Shown here piece after piece: positions 62,529 to 64,000 of a stretch of 64,000 nucleotides of DNA. The notes under the pieces are model-generated. The model saw only the letters and a program-made list of their open reading frames with translations, was not told the origin of the DNA and did not search any database. The stretch covers positions 32,321 to 96,320 of the forward strand of contig DEDT01000011.1 in the NCBI GenBank assembly GCA_002350105.1, read 5' to 3'. The position numbers and the translations under genes were made by a program. Origin of the DNA: Selenomonadaceae bacterium UBA2897 (GTDB lineage: Bacteria; Bacillota; Negativicutes; Selenomonadales; Selenomonadaceae). Every line of letters begins with the position of its first letter. Positions within the stretch are counted from its first letter, which is position 1.

Positions 62529-63791
62529 ATGGGAGAGCAGAAACCACGTATCGTTATCGTAGGCGCGGGCTTTGGCGGCATCACGCTGGCAAAGCAGTTT
62601 GCCAGGGAAGATGTAGAGGTCACGATTATTGACCGGCACAATTTCCATTTATTCCAGCCGCTGCTGTATCAGGTTTCTACGGCCATCCTGTCCGCCGACG
62701 AGATCGCCTATCCGATTCGTGCGTTCTTCCGTGATAACGAGAACGTGAAGTTCTTCATGGCCAAGGCACAGGGCGTGGATGCGGAGCGCCATGTGGTCCT
62801 GACGGACCATGGCGAGGTTCCCTACGACTACGTAATCCTGGCAGCCGGTGCGACGACGAACTTCTTTGGCATGGAGAGCGTAGAGAAGAATTCCTTCGGC
62901 ATGAAGACGCTGCAGGAGGCCCTGCATATCCGCAACCATGTGCTCCACATGTTCGAGCGCGCGGATAAGGAACTGGACGATCCGGAGGAACGCAAACGCA
63001 TGCTGACCTTCGTCGTGGTTGGCGGCGGTGCAACAGGCATCGAGGAGTCCGGCGCTATCTCCGAACTCATTGAGGTGCAGCGCAAGGAATTCCATCAGCT
63101 GGACTTCAGTCAGGTCAGCGTGCATTTGCTCGAGGCTATGGATACGGTGCTGCCGATGGTTTCCCCGCGCCTGCAAAAGCATACGATTGAAGTGCTGAAG
63201 AAAAAAGGCGTCCACGTGCATCTGCACGCTCAGGTGGCGGATTATGACGGCAAGGAGATTACCTTTAAAGACGGCACGAAGCTGCCGACGCGTACGGTGA
63301 TCTGGGCAGCCGGCATCAAGGCTGTGCCCTTCGTGGCAAACTGCGGTGGCAAGACCGCACGCGGCGGCCGTATCGTCGTCGATGAGCAACTGCGCGTCGA
63401 GGGCGTCAAGGATGTTTTTGCAATCGGTGACTGCGCTTATTTCCAGCACGGAACGGAGCGCCCGCTGCCGACCGTGGCTCCGGTGGCGAACCAGCAGGCC
63501 AAGACGGCTTTCCACAACATCATGAAGCTGATCAAGGGCGAGAGTGACCTCGAGGCATTCCATTATAAAGATCTCGGTGCCATGGCGACCATCGGCCGCG
63601 GCGAAGCCGTTGTCAACAAGACGAGCATTAACCCGGAGATGACGGGCTTCCTCGCCTGGTGCGCATGGATGTTCGTGCATCTCCTGCGCCTCGCGGGTAC
63701 GCATACGAACGTCACCGTAGCCCTGAAATGGTGCTGGAATCTCTTCTCTGGTGCCAGACTGGGCCGTATCATCACCAATATCAAGGTGTAA
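62529..63791 (+). CDS. ndh: Type II NADH dehydrogenase (NDH-2)
   Basis: 420 residues, single-subunit flavoprotein. FAD-binding IVIVGAGFGGITLAKQF (about 9-25), NAD-binding VVVGGGATGIEESGAI (about 164-179), and ending with the FAIGDCAYF FAD motif. C-terminal amphipathic and hydrophobic segments attach it to the membrane. It would oxidise NADH and reduce menaquinone, feeding Nar and Nrf without pumping protons. ATG at 62529 behind GGGGAGG. Confidence 0.93.
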   Translation: MGEQKPRIVIVGAGFGGITLAKQFAREDVEVTIIDRHNFHLFQPLLYQVSTAILSADEIAYPIRAFFRDNENVKFFMAKAQGVDAERHVVLTDHGEVPYDYVILAAGATTNFFGMESVEKNSFGMKTLQEALHIRNHVLHMFERADKELDDPEERKRMLTFVVVGGGATGIEESGAISELIEVQRKEFHQLDFSQVSVHLLEAMDTVLPMVSPRLQKHTIEVLKKKGVHVHLHAQVADYDGKEITFKDGTKLPTRTVIWAAGIKAVPFVANCGGKTARGGRIVVDEQLRVEGVKDVFAIGDCAYFQHGTERPLPTVAPVANQQAKTAFHNIMKLIKGESDLEAFHYKDLGAMATIGRGEAVVNKTSINPEMTGFLAWCAWMFVHLLRLAGTHTNVTVALKWCWNLFSGARLGRIITNIKV

Positions 63792-63848
63792 TAAGCAGAG
63801 AGCCACTTTTGAAGGAGCGGAGCGACGCGCAAAAGCGTGCGAATCGCT

Positions 63849-63885
63849 TAGTCAGGTCGCCGCAAGGCGAGCTTGACATCCTTAT
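63849..63885 (+). repeat. 37-bp dispersed repeat, copy 2
   Basis: Matches 2966-3002 apart from the loop. It is followed by GAGTTGAGAGTTGGGAGT. Confidence 0.75.
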
Positions 63886-63958
63886 CAAGAGTTGAGAGTT
63901 GGGAGTGCGGTTGCCGTTTAGGCAGTGGCTGTACTTCCAATTTTTTTTGTAAAAAGTG

Positions 63959-63987
63959 TTGACAGAAGCTGCAGGAACGTGTATCAT
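63959..63987 (+). promoter_or_regulatory. tRNA/rRNA-like promoter at the window edge
   Basis: TTGACA (63959-63964), 17-bp spacer, TATCAT (63982-63987). The TTTTTTTTGTAAAAAGTG before it resembles the tRNA-Thr promoter upstream sequence. The gene lies outside the window. Confidence 0.6.
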
Positions 63988-64000
63988 AATACAAGTCGCC

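Noticed and set aside
1..64000. CRISPR array or prophage
   Set aside because: No regularly spaced direct repeats, integrase, or phage structural genes were seen on either strand; the CARF-like protein alone is not evidence for CRISPR.

Overview
The window reads as chromosome of an anaerobic diderm Firmicute (Negativicutes, most likely Selenomonadaceae such as Selenomonas or a close relative). The genes are GC-rich with Firmicute-type ribosome binding sites. A two-partner-secretion outer-membrane transporter remnant implies an outer membrane. The respiratory set (NarGHJI, NrfHA, NapC-like cytochrome, Ccm) fits nitrate/nitrite-reducing Selenomonas. This placement is inference; no 16S gene is present.

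Layout. 0.2-20 kb is an anaerobic respiration island: a pentaheme NapC-like cytochrome, a Crp/Fnr regulator, a compact cytochrome c maturation operon (ccmABCEF, without ccmD, G, H or I), nrfHA, moaC, narK, a second Crp/Fnr regulator, a hicAB toxin-antitoxin pair, narGHJI and a mobA-mobB fusion. Palindromes of the form GTGA-N6-TCAC lie at class I or class II distances from candidate -10 boxes upstream of the first crp gene and of narG, with a one-mismatch version before the second crp gene. nrfHA has a different palindrome. 20-31 kb is accessory: a VOC protein, a type I toxin-antitoxin locus, an M48 peptidase, a CARF-like protein, a broken two-partner-secretion locus with an inversion-like junction, an unassigned DUF4869/P-loop pair, an EamA transporter, an orphan MNT with a decayed HEPN partner, an orphan JetD-like gene plus a start-to-end deletion relic of a second copy, and a secreted Ntn hydrolase.

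31-39 kb holds transporters and metal/nitrogen genes: an amino acid permease, tRNA-Thr, an MFS exporter, an Amt-PII fusion behind a transcription attenuator, and a copper ATPase whose C-terminal CopZ domain has its own ribosome binding site. A second type I toxin-antitoxin locus follows at 39.6 kb. 40-47 kb is a sigma-54-dependent mannose-family PTS: a LevR-type activator, its repeated upstream sites, a canonical -24/-12 promoter, EIIA-B-C-D and pfkA. 47-64 kb is mostly housekeeping: two tandem diguanylate cyclases, lysA, a DUF1232 protein, topB, a DEAD-box helicase, a CorC-like protein, an ABC-F ATPase, a eukaryote-type hexokinase, rpoN and ndh. The window ends in a tRNA/rRNA-style promoter.

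The strongest hidden find is the pair of homologous Fst/Ldr-like type I toxin-antitoxin loci (20.4-20.8 and 39.6-39.9 kb). Each encodes a 29-32 residue membrane peptide. Each has a convergent antisense promoter (TTGnnn-N17-TATAAT), a shared bidirectional terminator, and a direct repeat that makes the antisense RNA complementary to the toxin start region. This is the par/Fst architecture, twice in one window.
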